The translations under genes and the position numbers were made by a program. DNA of 64,000 nucleotides from Mucilaginibacter pallidiroseus (GTDB lineage: Bacteria; Bacteroidota; Bacteroidia; Sphingobacteriales; Sphingobacteriaceae). Below, piece after piece: positions 8,871 to 19,400 of the stretch. Within the stretch, counting starts at the first letter, position 1; every line of letters starts with the position of its first letter. The notes under the pieces are model-generated. The model was not told the DNA's origin. It saw nothing but the letters and a program-made list of their open reading frames with translations, and ran no database searches. The DNA lies in contig NZ_VOEJ01000004.1 of assembly GCF_007846085.1 (NCBI RefSeq), positions 331,363 to 395,362 of the forward strand, in the 5' to 3' direction.

Positions 8871-9394
8871 TTGAGCAGCAAATAAAGTCAGCTATTCGTG
8901 ATATACATGATTTCCCAAAGCCCGGAATAATATTTAAAGATATTACGCCCATACTTAAAGACCCTGTTTTGTGCGATGCCATAAGCACTGCTTTTCTGGA
9001 TAAGATTAAGGATATGCAGATAGATGCCGTTGCAGGTATCGAAAGCCGTGGTTTTTTATTTGGCCTTACGATGGCTACCAAGTTAGGGGTGCCTTTTATA
9101 CCGGTGCGCAAAGCAGGTAAGCTACCTTATAGCGTAAACCAAAAAATTTACGAGCTGGAATATGGTACTGCCACTATAGAAATACATACTGATGCCTTTG
9201 AGCCCGGCAACCGCATTCTTATACATGACGACCTTTTGGCAACCGGCGGCACTGTCACCGCAACCAGCGAATTAATTAAGGAAATGGGCGGGCACGTTGC
9301 GGGTTTTAGTTTTGTAGTAGGCCTGAGCTTCCTAAAGGGCCTCGAAAAAATATCAGCTATAAGCGATAACATTGTTGTTTTGGCAGATTATTAG
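8867..9394 (+). CDS. apt: Adenine phosphoribosyltransferase
   Basis: Purine salvage enzyme that makes AMP from adenine and PRPP. The 175 residues include the FPKPGIIFKDITPIL N-terminal block, AGIESRGFLFG, and the PRPP-binding loop ILIHDDLLATGGT (about 119-131), all diagnostic of APRT. It is full length. It overlaps the HhH gene by 4 bp and is followed by a hairpin terminator. Confidence 0.97.
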   Translation: MIEQQIKSAIRDIHDFPKPGIIFKDITPILKDPVLCDAISTAFLDKIKDMQIDAVAGIESRGFLFGLTMATKLGVPFIPVRKAGKLPYSVNQKIYELEYGTATIEIHTDAFEPGNRILIHDDLLATGGTVTATSELIKEMGGHVAGFSFVVGLSFLKGLEKISAISDNIVVLADY

Positions 9395-9721
9395 CACCTG
9401 TGAACTAGCTTTACCAACACTTCAATTTGGCTTTGGCTATTAATTTTTTACCATAATCTGATTGTAATACACTAAGCCTGCGTTTATTTTTAAAGCGCAG
9501 GCTTTTCTATTAGCTTTTTCGCAATAATGCCGCTTCCAATTAATTTGTGCCTAATTATCCTTAATATTACCATAGGTAATTAACCAATTATAAACCTATT
9601 TTTATTTACTGATATTTCTACCATATTGCCCTGGCAGATGCTGTTGTTTGGTGGTAGGGAGAGTTTCTTGAATTAGTATTCACTTATTAGTCTGCTCGCT
9701 TTTGTAAATAATTTTATTTGT
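9395..9721. other. Intergenic region between apt and the regulator
   Basis: 327 bp without a credible reading frame. It holds the apt terminator (9474-9506) and must hold the promoter of the DUF6377 gene. No exact TAnnTTTG box is present; TTTATTTG immediately before the ATG at 9722 is the closest match. Confidence 0.6.
9474..9506 (+). terminator. Intrinsic terminator after apt
   Basis: AAGCCTGCG pairs with CGCAGGCTT over an A/T-rich loop of about 15 nt and is followed by a short T run. It would end the HhH-apt transcript before the accessory locus begins. Confidence 0.75.
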
Positions 9722-11335
9722 ATGCTTCGTCGATATTTAATGGTGTTTTTGCTTGTTTGCCCTGCTATTTGTGTAGCGGGAAATGATAGCTTGCTAAATG
9801 CTCTTAAAGCAGAAATCGGCAAAAAGGAAGTGTACAATAACGCCAAAGAAGCCCGCATACGTCAATTAAAGCAGCGCAGAGCTGCTTTATCATCAGCCGA
9901 TTATGGCGCCCAATACGATGTTTGTGTAAAACTGTACGACGAGTATCGCTCGTACCAGTACGATTCGGCCTATGTTTATGTAAACAAGCTTAAAGACTTA
10001 AGCATTGCCATGAACGATATGTCCAGGGCTTACTACAGCCAGATAAAACTTGGCTTTATCCTGCTTTCGTCGGGCATGTTTAAGGAAACGTTTGATTGCA
10101 TGAATAACGTAAATCCAAAACTGCTTAACGATTCCATGAAGGTTGAGTATTACTTTATCATGTATCGTTGCAATAGCGACCTTTCAAAATTTAATGCCGA
10201 TAAATATTTTGCGCCCAAATACATGCAGGCATCTCGGGCATATATCGATTCGGCTATAGGTCTTACACAGCCTGGTTTGGTAAACCGCATATATTACACC
10301 GGCCTTAAATATATGCTGGCTAACGATCATGAAAAGGGATCGGCCGAGCTGGCAAAACTGCTTGCGCCTAATATGCCTATATCAATGCATCTCCGGGCCA
10401 TGATTGCCTGCTCCCTGGGCCAAATGTATTTAAGACAAGGCAAGCAGGAACAGGGGACAGCCATGTTGATGCAGTCGGCAGTAGCCGATTTGCGATCATC
10501 AACCAAAGAAAACATGGCGCTTTTTACCCTGTCAGAACAATTGTATAAAACGGGAAATACAAAAGATGCTTACAGCTTTATACAACTGGCCAAAGCCGAT
10601 GCCGATTTTTACGGAGCCAGGCAACGCAAATTGCAGATAGGGGCTATACTACCATTGGTAGCAGCCGCCGAGATAAACCACACCGAAAGTGAAAAGCGTA
10701 CCATCCTGAAATATTTGCTTGCTATAACCGCGCTGGCCTCATTAGTTGTTTGGTTCGCTGTAATGATATACAAGCAGTTGGGCAGGCTTAAGGTGAAGGA
10801 GCGTATAATTGAAGAAAAAAATACGCAGTTAAAAGGAGTAAACCATCGCCTGCTCGAAGATGCTCATATTAAAGAAGAATATATCGGGCAGTTTTTTAAA
10901 ATCATTTCGGGCTATATACTCAAGCTCGAAAAATTAAAGATGTCTGTCGACACCAAGTTGTCCATCAAAAAGTATGATGATATCCGTACCATCATCAATA
11001 ACATCAACATCAAAAATGAGCGGGCAATACTATACCACAGTTTCGATCACATCTTTTTAAAAATCTTCCCTAATTTTATTCCGGTGTTTAATTCTTTGTT
11101 CGACGAAAAGGACCAGATATGGCCACAGGAAGACGAAGTGCTGAACACCGACCTCCGCATTTTCGCACTCATACGTCTTGGCATTGATGATAACGAAACC
11201 ATTGCCAAAATCCTGGAATACTCTGTAAATACCATTTACGTGTATAAAATGCGCGTTAAAGCAAAGGCGAAAAACCCTGAACAATTTGAGCAGTGCATAA
11301 TGGGTATAAAGGCGGTTGCACCTGTAGATTTATGA
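9722..11335 (+). CDS. DUF6377 membrane sensor-regulator beside SusCD
   Basis: A 537-residue protein with SusR-like architecture. A signal peptide (1-19, ending ICVAG) leads a helical, TPR-like periplasmic domain (about 25-320), then one membrane helix (about 328-350), a coiled coil with EEKNTQLKGVNHRLLEDA, and a cytoplasmic C-terminus. The last 60 residues (FALIRLGIDDNETIAKIL, then SVNTIYVYKMRVKAKA) form a LuxR-type helix-turn-helix. Such proteins sense a polysaccharide-derived ligand outside and activate the neighbouring susCD genes. It lies 417 bp upstream of SusC in the same direction. Function by analogy; the ligand is unknown. Confidence 0.88.
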   Translation: MLRRYLMVFLLVCPAICVAGNDSLLNALKAEIGKKEVYNNAKEARIRQLKQRRAALSSADYGAQYDVCVKLYDEYRSYQYDSAYVYVNKLKDLSIAMNDMSRAYYSQIKLGFILLSSGMFKETFDCMNNVNPKLLNDSMKVEYYFIMYRCNSDLSKFNADKYFAPKYMQASRAYIDSAIGLTQPGLVNRIYYTGLKYMLANDHEKGSAELAKLLAPNMPISMHLRAMIACSLGQMYLRQGKQEQGTAMLMQSAVADLRSSTKENMALFTLSEQLYKTGNTKDAYSFIQLAKADADFYGARQRKLQIGAILPLVAAAEINHTESEKRTILKYLLAITALASLVVWFAVMIYKQLGRLKVKERIIEEKNTQLKGVNHRLLEDAHIKEEYIGQFFKIISGYILKLEKLKMSVDTKLSIKKYDDIRTIINNINIKNERAILYHSFDHIFLKIFPNFIPVFNSLFDEKDQIWPQEDEVLNTDLRIFALIRLGIDDNETIAKILEYSVNTIYVYKMRVKAKAKNPEQFEQCIMGIKAVAPVDL

Positions 11336-11752
11336 TGCTATGGAGTCCTTAATTAGGCGATCTTAAAGGAATAATTCAATTGAAAAGCGGCCTAAATACC
11401 CTAAAAAAGTTTATATTTTTAGTCATTTTTTTAGGATTATACTACTAATAATCAGCATTTTACTGTTTATAAAGCTTATAAAAATTTTTAAATGGGCGTA
11501 CGTTGTAGTTAATAAAGAGGATTAGACACATATTTGTAATAGATATCGTGTTTGAGTTATTGCCGACAGATATTAAAGCCAGTGAGAAGGCTAAAATTAT
11601 AAACCAGTTACTGATAAATTTTTTCGTGTTCAGGGCCGTAATGCCGCTTTAAATAATTGTTTGCTCGACAGGGTTATTTACATACATGCCATTTTGCGCC
11701 CTTTGCTGTGATATAAAAAGCTTATAACCAATAATCAATTAAACCACAAACT
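11336..11752. other. Regulatory gap between regulator and susC
   Basis: 417 bp, strongly AT-rich, without a credible gene. CCTAAAAAA at 11398-11406 and a TTTTTTAGG around 11425-11435 form a weak hairpin that may end the regulator mRNA. The best -7 box is CATATTTG at 11529-11536, one mismatch from TAnnTTTG, which would give a 5' leader of about 210 nt for susC. No clear operator repeat was seen. Confidence 0.5.
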
Positions 11753-14700
11753 ATGCAATTTAAACACTTACTCACCTTATGTTTTTTTGCTTTGAGCTGT
11801 CTGCTTGTGCAGCCTGCTTTTGCGCAGAACAAAACAATTACAGGTAAAGTAACCGACAAGAAAGACGGGCAGCCGTTAATTGGGGTATCTGTAGGTACTG
11901 CCGGTGGTGCCGGTACGCTTACTGCTACCGATGGTACTTTCAGGCTTTCGGTGCCTGCAAACACAACCAGCCTGGTATTATCTTACATCGGTTACAATCG
12001 CTTAACAGTAAGCATCGATGGCCGTACATCAATTGATGTAAGCATGGAATCGGCCAGCACAAACCTTAACGAAGTAGTTGTAATAGGCTACGGTACGCAA
12101 AGGGTAAAAGATGCTACAGGTTCCGTATCATCACTGGGCCAAAAAGACTTTAACAAAGGTGTTATTGCTACGCCAGACCAGTTATTGCAGGGCCGCGTTG
12201 CGGGTGTGCAGGTAACGCCATCAAGCGGTGAGCCTGGTGCAGGTGCACAAATCAACATTCGTGGTGCAGGTTCAATCCGCTCAGGCGATGGCCCCCTATA
12301 TGTAGTTGACGGTATTCCATTGGATAACGGCGGTACAAGCGGCGGCTATGGCGTTGGTGCAGGTAGCTCATCTGCCCGTAACCCATTGGCTTTCTTAAAC
12401 CCGGCCGATATCGAAAACATTTCAATCCTTAAGGATGCATCATCTGCCGCTATTTATGGTGCGCGTGGTGCAAACGGTGTAATTTTGATTACTACACGTA
12501 AAGGCCGTAAAGGTCAGGGTGTACAGTTTTCATCAAACGTAAGCTTGGCTAACCCGGCAAGCCGCTATGATGTGCTTGGCCGCGACCAGTTCCTGGCTGC
12601 AGTTGCAGCAGTTGGCGCAAACGCAGGCCCGGTATCTGCAGGCGGTGTTGATTACGGCGGCGATACAGATTGGCAAAAACAAATTTACCGCACTGCAATC
12701 TCACAAAACTATAACGTAGGCTTTGGCGGCGCAGGTAATACTGCCAGCTATCGCGCATCTATCGGTTATGATGATCAAAAAGGTATTATTAAAAATACCG
12801 GCTTAAAGCGTTTAAATGCACGTATCAACGCTTCAAAATCATTTTTTAATGAGCGTTTAAAATTCGATTTGCAATCAACTTACTCAAACGTTAAAAACCA
12901 GTACGCGCTTATCACAAATAACGCGGGCTTTAACGGTAGCCTTGTGGGTGCAGCTATCCAGCTTAACCCAACTGCACCTGTGTTTGACGACCAGGGCCGC
13001 TATTTTAACTTAAACGGTTACAATGCGGATGGTTATCCAAACGGTAACGGTTTCCGTAACCCGGTTTCTTTATTGGATCATATTGATGACCGCGATAACA
13101 TCAACCGCTACTTAAACAACTTAACCATGACCGTTAAGCTTCTTGAAGGCTTATCATACAAAGGCAACTTCGGTGCTGATATATCTCGTGGTTTAAGAAA
13201 AACTTTCTATGATCCTAAGATTGTGGGTTTCACTGATGCAATCGGTATCAGACAGGTAAACTACCCATCACCAACCGGTAATGGTACCGCTATTTACCAA
13301 AATAACAAACTAACCAACTATACTACTGAGCATACCTTAAACTATGATAAAAAGTGGAAAGATAACAGCTCATTAACAGTATTGGCAGGTTACTCTTACC
13401 AAACATTTAAAAACTTCAACGATAACCAGTTCGGCTTTAAAACATCACAGCCGGGTGTATTAGTTAAAGATTACAACGACTTCCAGCAACACCTGCCTGT
13501 ACCGGTGGGCGATAGCTCGAGCTACAAACTGCAATCATATTTTGCACGTGTTAACTACTCAATCAAAGATCGATACATAATCACGGGTACAATTCGCCGT
13601 GATGGTTCAAGCCGTTTTGGTGCTAACCACAAGTATGGTAACTTCCCTGCTGCAGCTGTTAAATGGCGCATCAGCAATGAAGAGTTTATGCCAAAAGGTG
13701 GTTTCTTTGACGATTTAAGTTTGAGGATCAACTGGGGTAAAACAGGTAACCAAGAAATACCTGCTTATGCATCACTTCCGGTTCAGCAAATTATCAACAA
13801 CTCGGGCGGTACTGCTTACTTGTATCAGCCAAACCCTGATTTGAAATGGCAAACCAACACCACCTATGGTGCAGGTATCGACTTCTCGATCATCAAAGGC
13901 CGCTTAACAGGTACTGTTGATTACTTTAACAAATCTATTCAAGACCTTCTATTCTTCCAGGATATTGCACAACCAACCCTTTCTTCAAGGATTTACAGAA
14001 ATCTTGATGGTAACGTAATCAACAAAGGTTTAGAGGTAGGTTTAAACTTTGCAGCAGTACAGGGTAAAGATTTTTCATGGGATATTAACTACAACATGAC
14101 CTTTATCAAAAATACCTTGTCGAACTTCAAAAACTACATCATCACAGGTAACATCGATGGTCAGGGTCTTTCAGGTGCATTTTCACAGTTGATTACTAAT
14201 GGTGTACCATTGTTTACATTTAACGTGCCTAACTATGCAGGTTTAGATGCAAACGGTTTTGGTATATATCCTAACGGTTTGGACGTGTCATCACTACAAG
14301 GCAGCCCTAACCCTAAATTCACCGCTGGTTTAACCAACAACTTTACTTATAAAAACTGGAACTTAAGCTTCTTCCTGAACGCTGCAACCGGTTTCTATAT
14401 CTATAACAACACCGCAAACGCCTTCTTCTTTAAAGGCAACTTGCTAAGTGGCCGTAACGTAACTAAAGATGTTGCTACAAGCAACGAGAACCCGCTTAAC
14501 TCTGGCGAGGTATCAACCCGTTTCCTTGAAAAAGGTGACTTCCTGAGGTTGAGCAATGCTACATTGGGTTATACTTTCCCATTGAAAGAAAGCGTGTTTA
14601 AATCGTTACGTTTGTCAGTTACCGGCCAAAACTTGTTCCTGATTACAAACTACTCAGGTCTTGATCCGGAGATCAACACAGATAAACAAAGAGATCAGGT

Positions 14701-14776
14701 TGCTTCAAGGGGTATCGATTATACCGCTTATCCTAAAGCAAGAATATTTACATTGGGCTTAAATGCAAGTTTTTAA
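11753..14776 (+). CDS. SusC/RagA-type TonB-dependent outer membrane transporter
   Basis: A 1007-residue TonB-linked porin that imports oligosaccharides or other nutrients together with its SusD lipoprotein. A signal peptide ends at AFAQ (about 24). It is followed by a carboxypeptidase-regulatory-like beta domain (about 28-110), the SusC hallmark LNEVVVIGYG, a plug domain with SGEPGAGAQINIRGAGSI and DGIPLDN, and the beta barrel ending in an aromatic residue (NASF). There is no STN domain, so regulation is not by a transmembrane anti-sigma relay, in agreement with the DUF6377 regulator upstream. susD starts 5 bp after its stop. Confidence 0.97.
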   Translation: MQFKHLLTLCFFALSCLLVQPAFAQNKTITGKVTDKKDGQPLIGVSVGTAGGAGTLTATDGTFRLSVPANTTSLVLSYIGYNRLTVSIDGRTSIDVSMESASTNLNEVVVIGYGTQRVKDATGSVSSLGQKDFNKGVIATPDQLLQGRVAGVQVTPSSGEPGAGAQINIRGAGSIRSGDGPLYVVDGIPLDNGGTSGGYGVGAGSSSARNPLAFLNPADIENISILKDASSAAIYGARGANGVILITTRKGRKGQGVQFSSNVSLANPASRYDVLGRDQFLAAVAAVGANAGPVSAGGVDYGGDTDWQKQIYRTAISQNYNVGFGGAGNTASYRASIGYDDQKGIIKNTGLKRLNARINASKSFFNERLKFDLQSTYSNVKNQYALITNNAGFNGSLVGAAIQLNPTAPVFDDQGRYFNLNGYNADGYPNGNGFRNPVSLLDHIDDRDNINRYLNNLTMTVKLLEGLSYKGNFGADISRGLRKTFYDPKIVGFTDAIGIRQVNYPSPTGNGTAIYQNNKLTNYTTEHTLNYDKKWKDNSSLTVLAGYSYQTFKNFNDNQFGFKTSQPGVLVKDYNDFQQHLPVPVGDSSSYKLQSYFARVNYSIKDRYIITGTIRRDGSSRFGANHKYGNFPAAAVKWRISNEEFMPKGGFFDDLSLRINWGKTGNQEIPAYASLPVQQIINNSGGTAYLYQPNPDLKWQTNTTYGAGIDFSIIKGRLTGTVDYFNKSIQDLLFFQDIAQPTLSSRIYRNLDGNVINKGLEVGLNFAAVQGKDFSWDINYNMTFIKNTLSNFKNYIITGNIDGQGLSGAFSQLITNGVPLFTFNVPNYAGLDANGFGIYPNGLDVSSLQGSPNPKFTAGLTNNFTYKNWNLSFFLNAATGFYIYNNTANAFFFKGNLLSGRNVTKDVATSNENPLNSGEVSTRFLEKGDFLRLSNATLGYTFPLKESVFKSLRLSVTGQNLFLITNYSGLDPEINTDKQRDQVASRGIDYTAYPKARIFTLGLNASF

Positions 14777-14780
14777 TAAT

Positions 14781-16325
14781 ATGAAAAAGAAAAATATAAT
14801 CTCGAAGGCGGCCTTATTAAGCTTAGCTTGCATGGCAGCAATGGGTTGCGCCAAACTGGATGAGAAATTATACGGTTCAAAATCCCTATACGGCGACAAC
14901 GCCGGCGCCGAGCAATTGGCGGGTGTTTACTCACAATTATACGGACAAACCGATCAGGCAAATACGTACGCACTACAGGAGCACTCAACAGATGAAATGA
15001 TGGGCCCTACACGTGGTACTGACTGGGGTGACTTTGGTACCTGGCGCAAGCTGCATACCCACACCTGGACACCGCTGCATAACCAGATCAACGATACCTG
15101 GGATCAGCTTAACATTGGTGTGTTCCGTGCTACAAAGGTATTTGAAGATGCTACTGATGTAAACATCAAAGCGCAAGCAGCATTTTTACGTGCATACTTC
15201 ATGTTCCAGGTGGTTGACCTTTTTGGCCAGCAGCCAATACGTGATCCTAAAGCACCTGCGTCATCAATACCTACAGTATTAACACGCAGCGAGGCTACAG
15301 ATTACATCATTAAAGATTTAGAATATGCTGAAACAAACCTGCCGGCAACCACAGCTAACATTGGTGTGGCTAATAAAGCTGCTGCACAGGCATTGTTAGC
15401 AAAAGTTTACCTAAACCGTGCTGTTTACACATCTGCAACAGTGGGTGGTCCGTTCACATTTGCGCAGGCAGATATGAACAAGGTTATTGAGTATGCAAAT
15501 AAGGTAACAGCTGCAGGTTACACTTTGGAGCCTGCCGGTAAATACTTCCAGGATTTTGCTTGGGACAACTCTGAGATGTCTAAAGGTAACATCTTTGGTT
15601 TTTATAACACCACTACCAGTGCACCGGCATCGGCCAAAAACCGTTGGAGAATGGAGTTACACTACAACCAGACACCAGATGGTTGGAACGGTTTCACCAC
15701 ACTTGCCGATTTCTACAACTCATTCGAGTCGACAGATGAGCGCCGTGGTGTTGCTTACCCAGGCTTAACAAACCTTATTGGTTTGAGAGCAGGCTTTGCT
15801 GTAGGTCAGCAGTTTGGTCCGGGTGGCAAAGCATTAACCCAACGTAGCGGCCAGCCGTTGATCTTTACTCCAGAAGTAAACCTCAACTTTTCTACAGAGG
15901 CGCAAGGTATCCGCGTGTTCAAATACTTCCCGCAGCCGGCTGCTAACGGTACAGTCAACGATGATAACTCATCAAATGACTACGTAATACTACGTTATGC
16001 CGATGTTGTGCTTGAAAAAGCAGAAGCTATTTTCCGTGGCGGTGTTGATCCGCAAGGCCAAACAGCTTTAGCCTTGGTTAACTCGGTACGCACGCCTCGT
16101 GGTGTGGCTCCTTTCGGTTCAGTTACCGAAGCTAACCTGCTTGCAGAGCGTGGCCGTGAGTTGTACTGGGAAGGCTGGAGAAGGAATGACCAGATCCGTT
16201 TTGGTAAATTCAATGATCCGGTTGATCAGCGTCCAAACGCATCAGACAAAACACGTACACTATACCCGATACCTCAGCGTGCGGTTGATACCAACCCTAA
16301 CCTGAAACAAAACGCGGGTTACTAA
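14781..16325 (+). CDS. RagB/SusD-family nutrient-binding lipoprotein
   Basis: 514 residues from ATG 14781, which follows the SusC stop by 5 bp and opens a proper lipoprotein signal (lipobox AAMGC, Cys near 22). An in-frame ATG at 14763 overlaps susC but would place charged residues before the signal, so 14781 is preferred. SusD-type features include AFLRAYFMFQVVDLFGQQP (TPR-like helix), the NDYVILRYADVVLEKAEA block and the C-terminal RGRELYWEGWRRNDQIRFG. It binds the ligand at the cell surface and caps the SusC channel. A strong terminator follows at 16366. Confidence 0.96.
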   Translation: MKKKNIISKAALLSLACMAAMGCAKLDEKLYGSKSLYGDNAGAEQLAGVYSQLYGQTDQANTYALQEHSTDEMMGPTRGTDWGDFGTWRKLHTHTWTPLHNQINDTWDQLNIGVFRATKVFEDATDVNIKAQAAFLRAYFMFQVVDLFGQQPIRDPKAPASSIPTVLTRSEATDYIIKDLEYAETNLPATTANIGVANKAAAQALLAKVYLNRAVYTSATVGGPFTFAQADMNKVIEYANKVTAAGYTLEPAGKYFQDFAWDNSEMSKGNIFGFYNTTTSAPASAKNRWRMELHYNQTPDGWNGFTTLADFYNSFESTDERRGVAYPGLTNLIGLRAGFAVGQQFGPGGKALTQRSGQPLIFTPEVNLNFSTEAQGIRVFKYFPQPAANGTVNDDNSSNDYVILRYADVVLEKAEAIFRGGVDPQGQTALALVNSVRTPRGVAPFGSVTEANLLAERGRELYWEGWRRNDQIRFGKFNDPVDQRPNASDKTRTLYPIPQRAVDTNPNLKQNAGY

Positions 16326-16365
16326 CCAGGAAACCGGTTTTCAATTAGTTATATTTGATTTAAGG

Positions 16366-16397
16366 CGTAGCGAAGAAATTCGCTACGTTTGTTTTTT
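16366..16397 (+). terminator. Intrinsic terminator or attenuator between susD and the first VCBS gene
   Basis: CGTAGCGAA-GAAA-TTCGCTACG is a perfect 9-bp stem with a tetraloop, followed by TTTGTTTTTT. It ends 13 bp before the next start codon at 16410, with no separate promoter visible in the gap, so it should reduce rather than abolish transcription of the downstream genes. Confidence 0.8.
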
Positions 16398-16409
16398 CTG
16401 CTCGGCCTA

Positions 16410-19400
16410 ATGTTTAAAAAATTATTTTTACCCCTACTAATTTTAACGGCTGCGTGTGCCTCTTGTAATAAAAAAGGCGCTAATGATATATTATTTTCGC
16501 TGCAGCAAAATGATACCCTGGGCATTAATTTCATTAACCAGCTTAATGACCAGGACCGTACCAATGTATTCACCTTTCGCAACTATTACAACGGCGGCGG
16601 TGTAGCCATTGGTGATATCAATAACGATGGTTTAAACGATGTGTACCTTACATCCAACCAGGGAGGTAACAAGCTATACCTTAACAAAGGCAACTGGAAG
16701 TTTGAGGATATTACTGACAAAGCCGGCGTAAAGGGCACCAAGTACTGGAGCACGGGCGTAACCATGGTTGATATCAATGGCGACGGCTGGCTGGATATTT
16801 ATGTTTGCCATAGCGGCAACATAATTGACCGTAAGGGCAACGAGCTTTTCATCAACCAGCACAACGGCACTTTTACCGAAGAAGCCGAAAAATATGGGTT
16901 GGTAGATAACGGCCTGTCCACACAGGCTATATTTTTTGATTATGACAATGACAACGATCTTGATTGCTTCGTCCTGAATAATTCTTTTAAGCCGATTGGT
17001 GCTTTTGACTTCAGTAAAAATTTGCGTGCGGTTGTCGATACCCTGGGCGGTGCCCGACTGTACCGTAACGATGGCGGGCATTTTACCAATGTGACCCAGC
17101 AGGCGGGCATTTTTTCCAGCGATATTGGTTTTGGTTTGGGCGTTTCTGTAGCCGACCTTAACAATGACGGGTATCCTGACATTTATGTAAGCAACGATTT
17201 CTTTGAACGCGACTACCTGTATATCAACCAAAAGAATGGCACGTTTAAGGAAGATGTCCAATACGAGATGGGCCACCTGAGCCTGGCATCAATGGGGTCG
17301 GACATTGCAGATATTAATAACGACGGGCACCCTGACATCTTTACCACAGAGATGCTCCCGGAAGGCGATAAACGCCTGAAGCAAATGACATCATTCGAAT
17401 CATTTGACGTAATTAAACTCAAACAAAACGATGGCTACTTTAACCAGTACATGCAAAACTGCCTGCAGCTAAATAACGGCGATGGCAGCTTTTCTGAAAT
17501 AGCCTTTAGTGCAGGCGTTGCAGCGACCGACTGGAGCTGGGGGGCCTTGTTTTTTGATATGGATAACGATGGCTGGAAAGACATATTTGTATCAAACGGT
17601 ATTTATAAAGACCTTACCGATCAGGATTATATAGAGTTTTTGGGGAATAGGGAAAGCATGGATAAAATTGCTGAAAAACGGTCGTTCGATTACAAGGAGT
17701 TTTCTAATAAAATGATCTCGACTCCTACGGTTAACTACGCTTTTTTCAATAACCGCAACCTTACATTCACCAATAAGGCTAAAGAGTTTGGGCTGGACAA
17801 GCCATCGTTCAGCAACGGTGCAGCCTACGGCGATCTGGATGGCGATGGCGATAATGACCTGATTGTAAATAACGTAAACAGCCCGCTATTTATTTATAAA
17901 AACAACGCCAATAAATTGGGGAACAATTATATTCAGTTAAAGCTAACAGGCAGTTCCGCCAATACTTTTGGGGTGGGAACAACGGTAAAGGCTTTCTCAA
18001 AAGATAAATCGGTTGTTTATTACCATCAGCCAACACGGGGTTTTGAAAGTAGTACATCGCCCAATTTGCTCACTATCGGGTTGGGGAAGGTTAATGTTTT
18101 AGATTCGCTGCAGGTTATATGGCCGGGCGGCAAATATCAGGTAATAAAAAACGTAAAGGCTAATAAGGTTTACAGTTACAAAGCGGCAGATGCAACTGCG
18201 CAATACAATTACGATTTACCTTCGGCTTCAACGCTATTTACAGAAACTGCAAGCACTCTATTCGATAACGTGCCCATGCATGTTGAAGACCATTTTATTG
18301 ATTTTGACAACGAGCGCCTGATGCTGCAAATGCTATCAACCGAGAACCCTTATATGGCCAAAGGCGATATCAATGGTGATGGTTTAGATGATTTTTATTT
18401 TGGAGGATCAAAGGATACGCCCGCCGCCATATATATCCAGCAGCAAAACGGTCGCTTTAAGCGCTACATTCCGGAGGATTTTGAAAAGCAGGTTTACCTG
18501 GAAAATGCCGGTGCCGTTTTTGGCGACTTTGACGGCGACGGCGACCAGGATTTAATTGTTGCGGTCGGCGGCAATGCCGATGAACCTGGCGACCCTATTT
18601 ACCTGCCACGCTTTTTCGAAAATGATGGTAAGGGCAACCTGCACCGCAACCCGCAAAAAAGTATTCGCCTCTCGGTAAACGCCTCAGTTATCGTTGCAGC
18701 CGATTATGATAAGGATGGGCACTTGGACTTGTTTTTAGGCGGTCGCAGTGTACCAAAAACCTATGGCGAGGCACCACAATCGTTTGTGTTACATAACGAC
18801 GGCAAAGGCAACTTTACCGATGTATCTGCAAAGGTATTTGGAGCAGATAATAAATTAGGTATGGTGACTGCCGCCCAATGGGCCGATCTGGACAACAATG
18901 GCTACCCCGACCTTGTTGTGGCCGGCAACTGGATGGGCATCAAGGTCTATAAAAATAACAAAGGCAGCTTTACCGAAGACAAACAGCTTGATAATTACAA
19001 AGGCTGGTGGAGCGCCCTGCAAGTTGCAGATATAAATGCCGACGGCAAACTGGATATAGTTGCGGGCAACATTGGGCAGAACATCAAGTTTAAAGCATCT
19101 GCAACACAGCCTATGAAGTTATATGTTAAGGACTTTGATAACAATGGCACCAAAGAGTGCATTACATCAATGTATAAGAACGATAGCATAGCCTATGTTT
19201 TCCACATGAAGCCTGATTTGGTAGGGCAGATGCCTTTGCTGAAAAAGAAATACCTGAAATATGCTGACTACGCGGGTAAACCCTTCGACCAGGTTTTTGA
19301 TGCCGATGCGCTTAAAGGTGCCGAAGTACATGAAATGAATTACTTGTCGTCGGCAGTATTTATTGCGGGGGCGGGCGGCAAGTTTAACGTTAAGCCTTTG

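Noticed and set aside
16674..17276. 200-codon minus-strand frame across the first VCBS gene
   Set aside because: It mirrors the repeated DxDxDG codons of the opposite strand and has no family features of its own.
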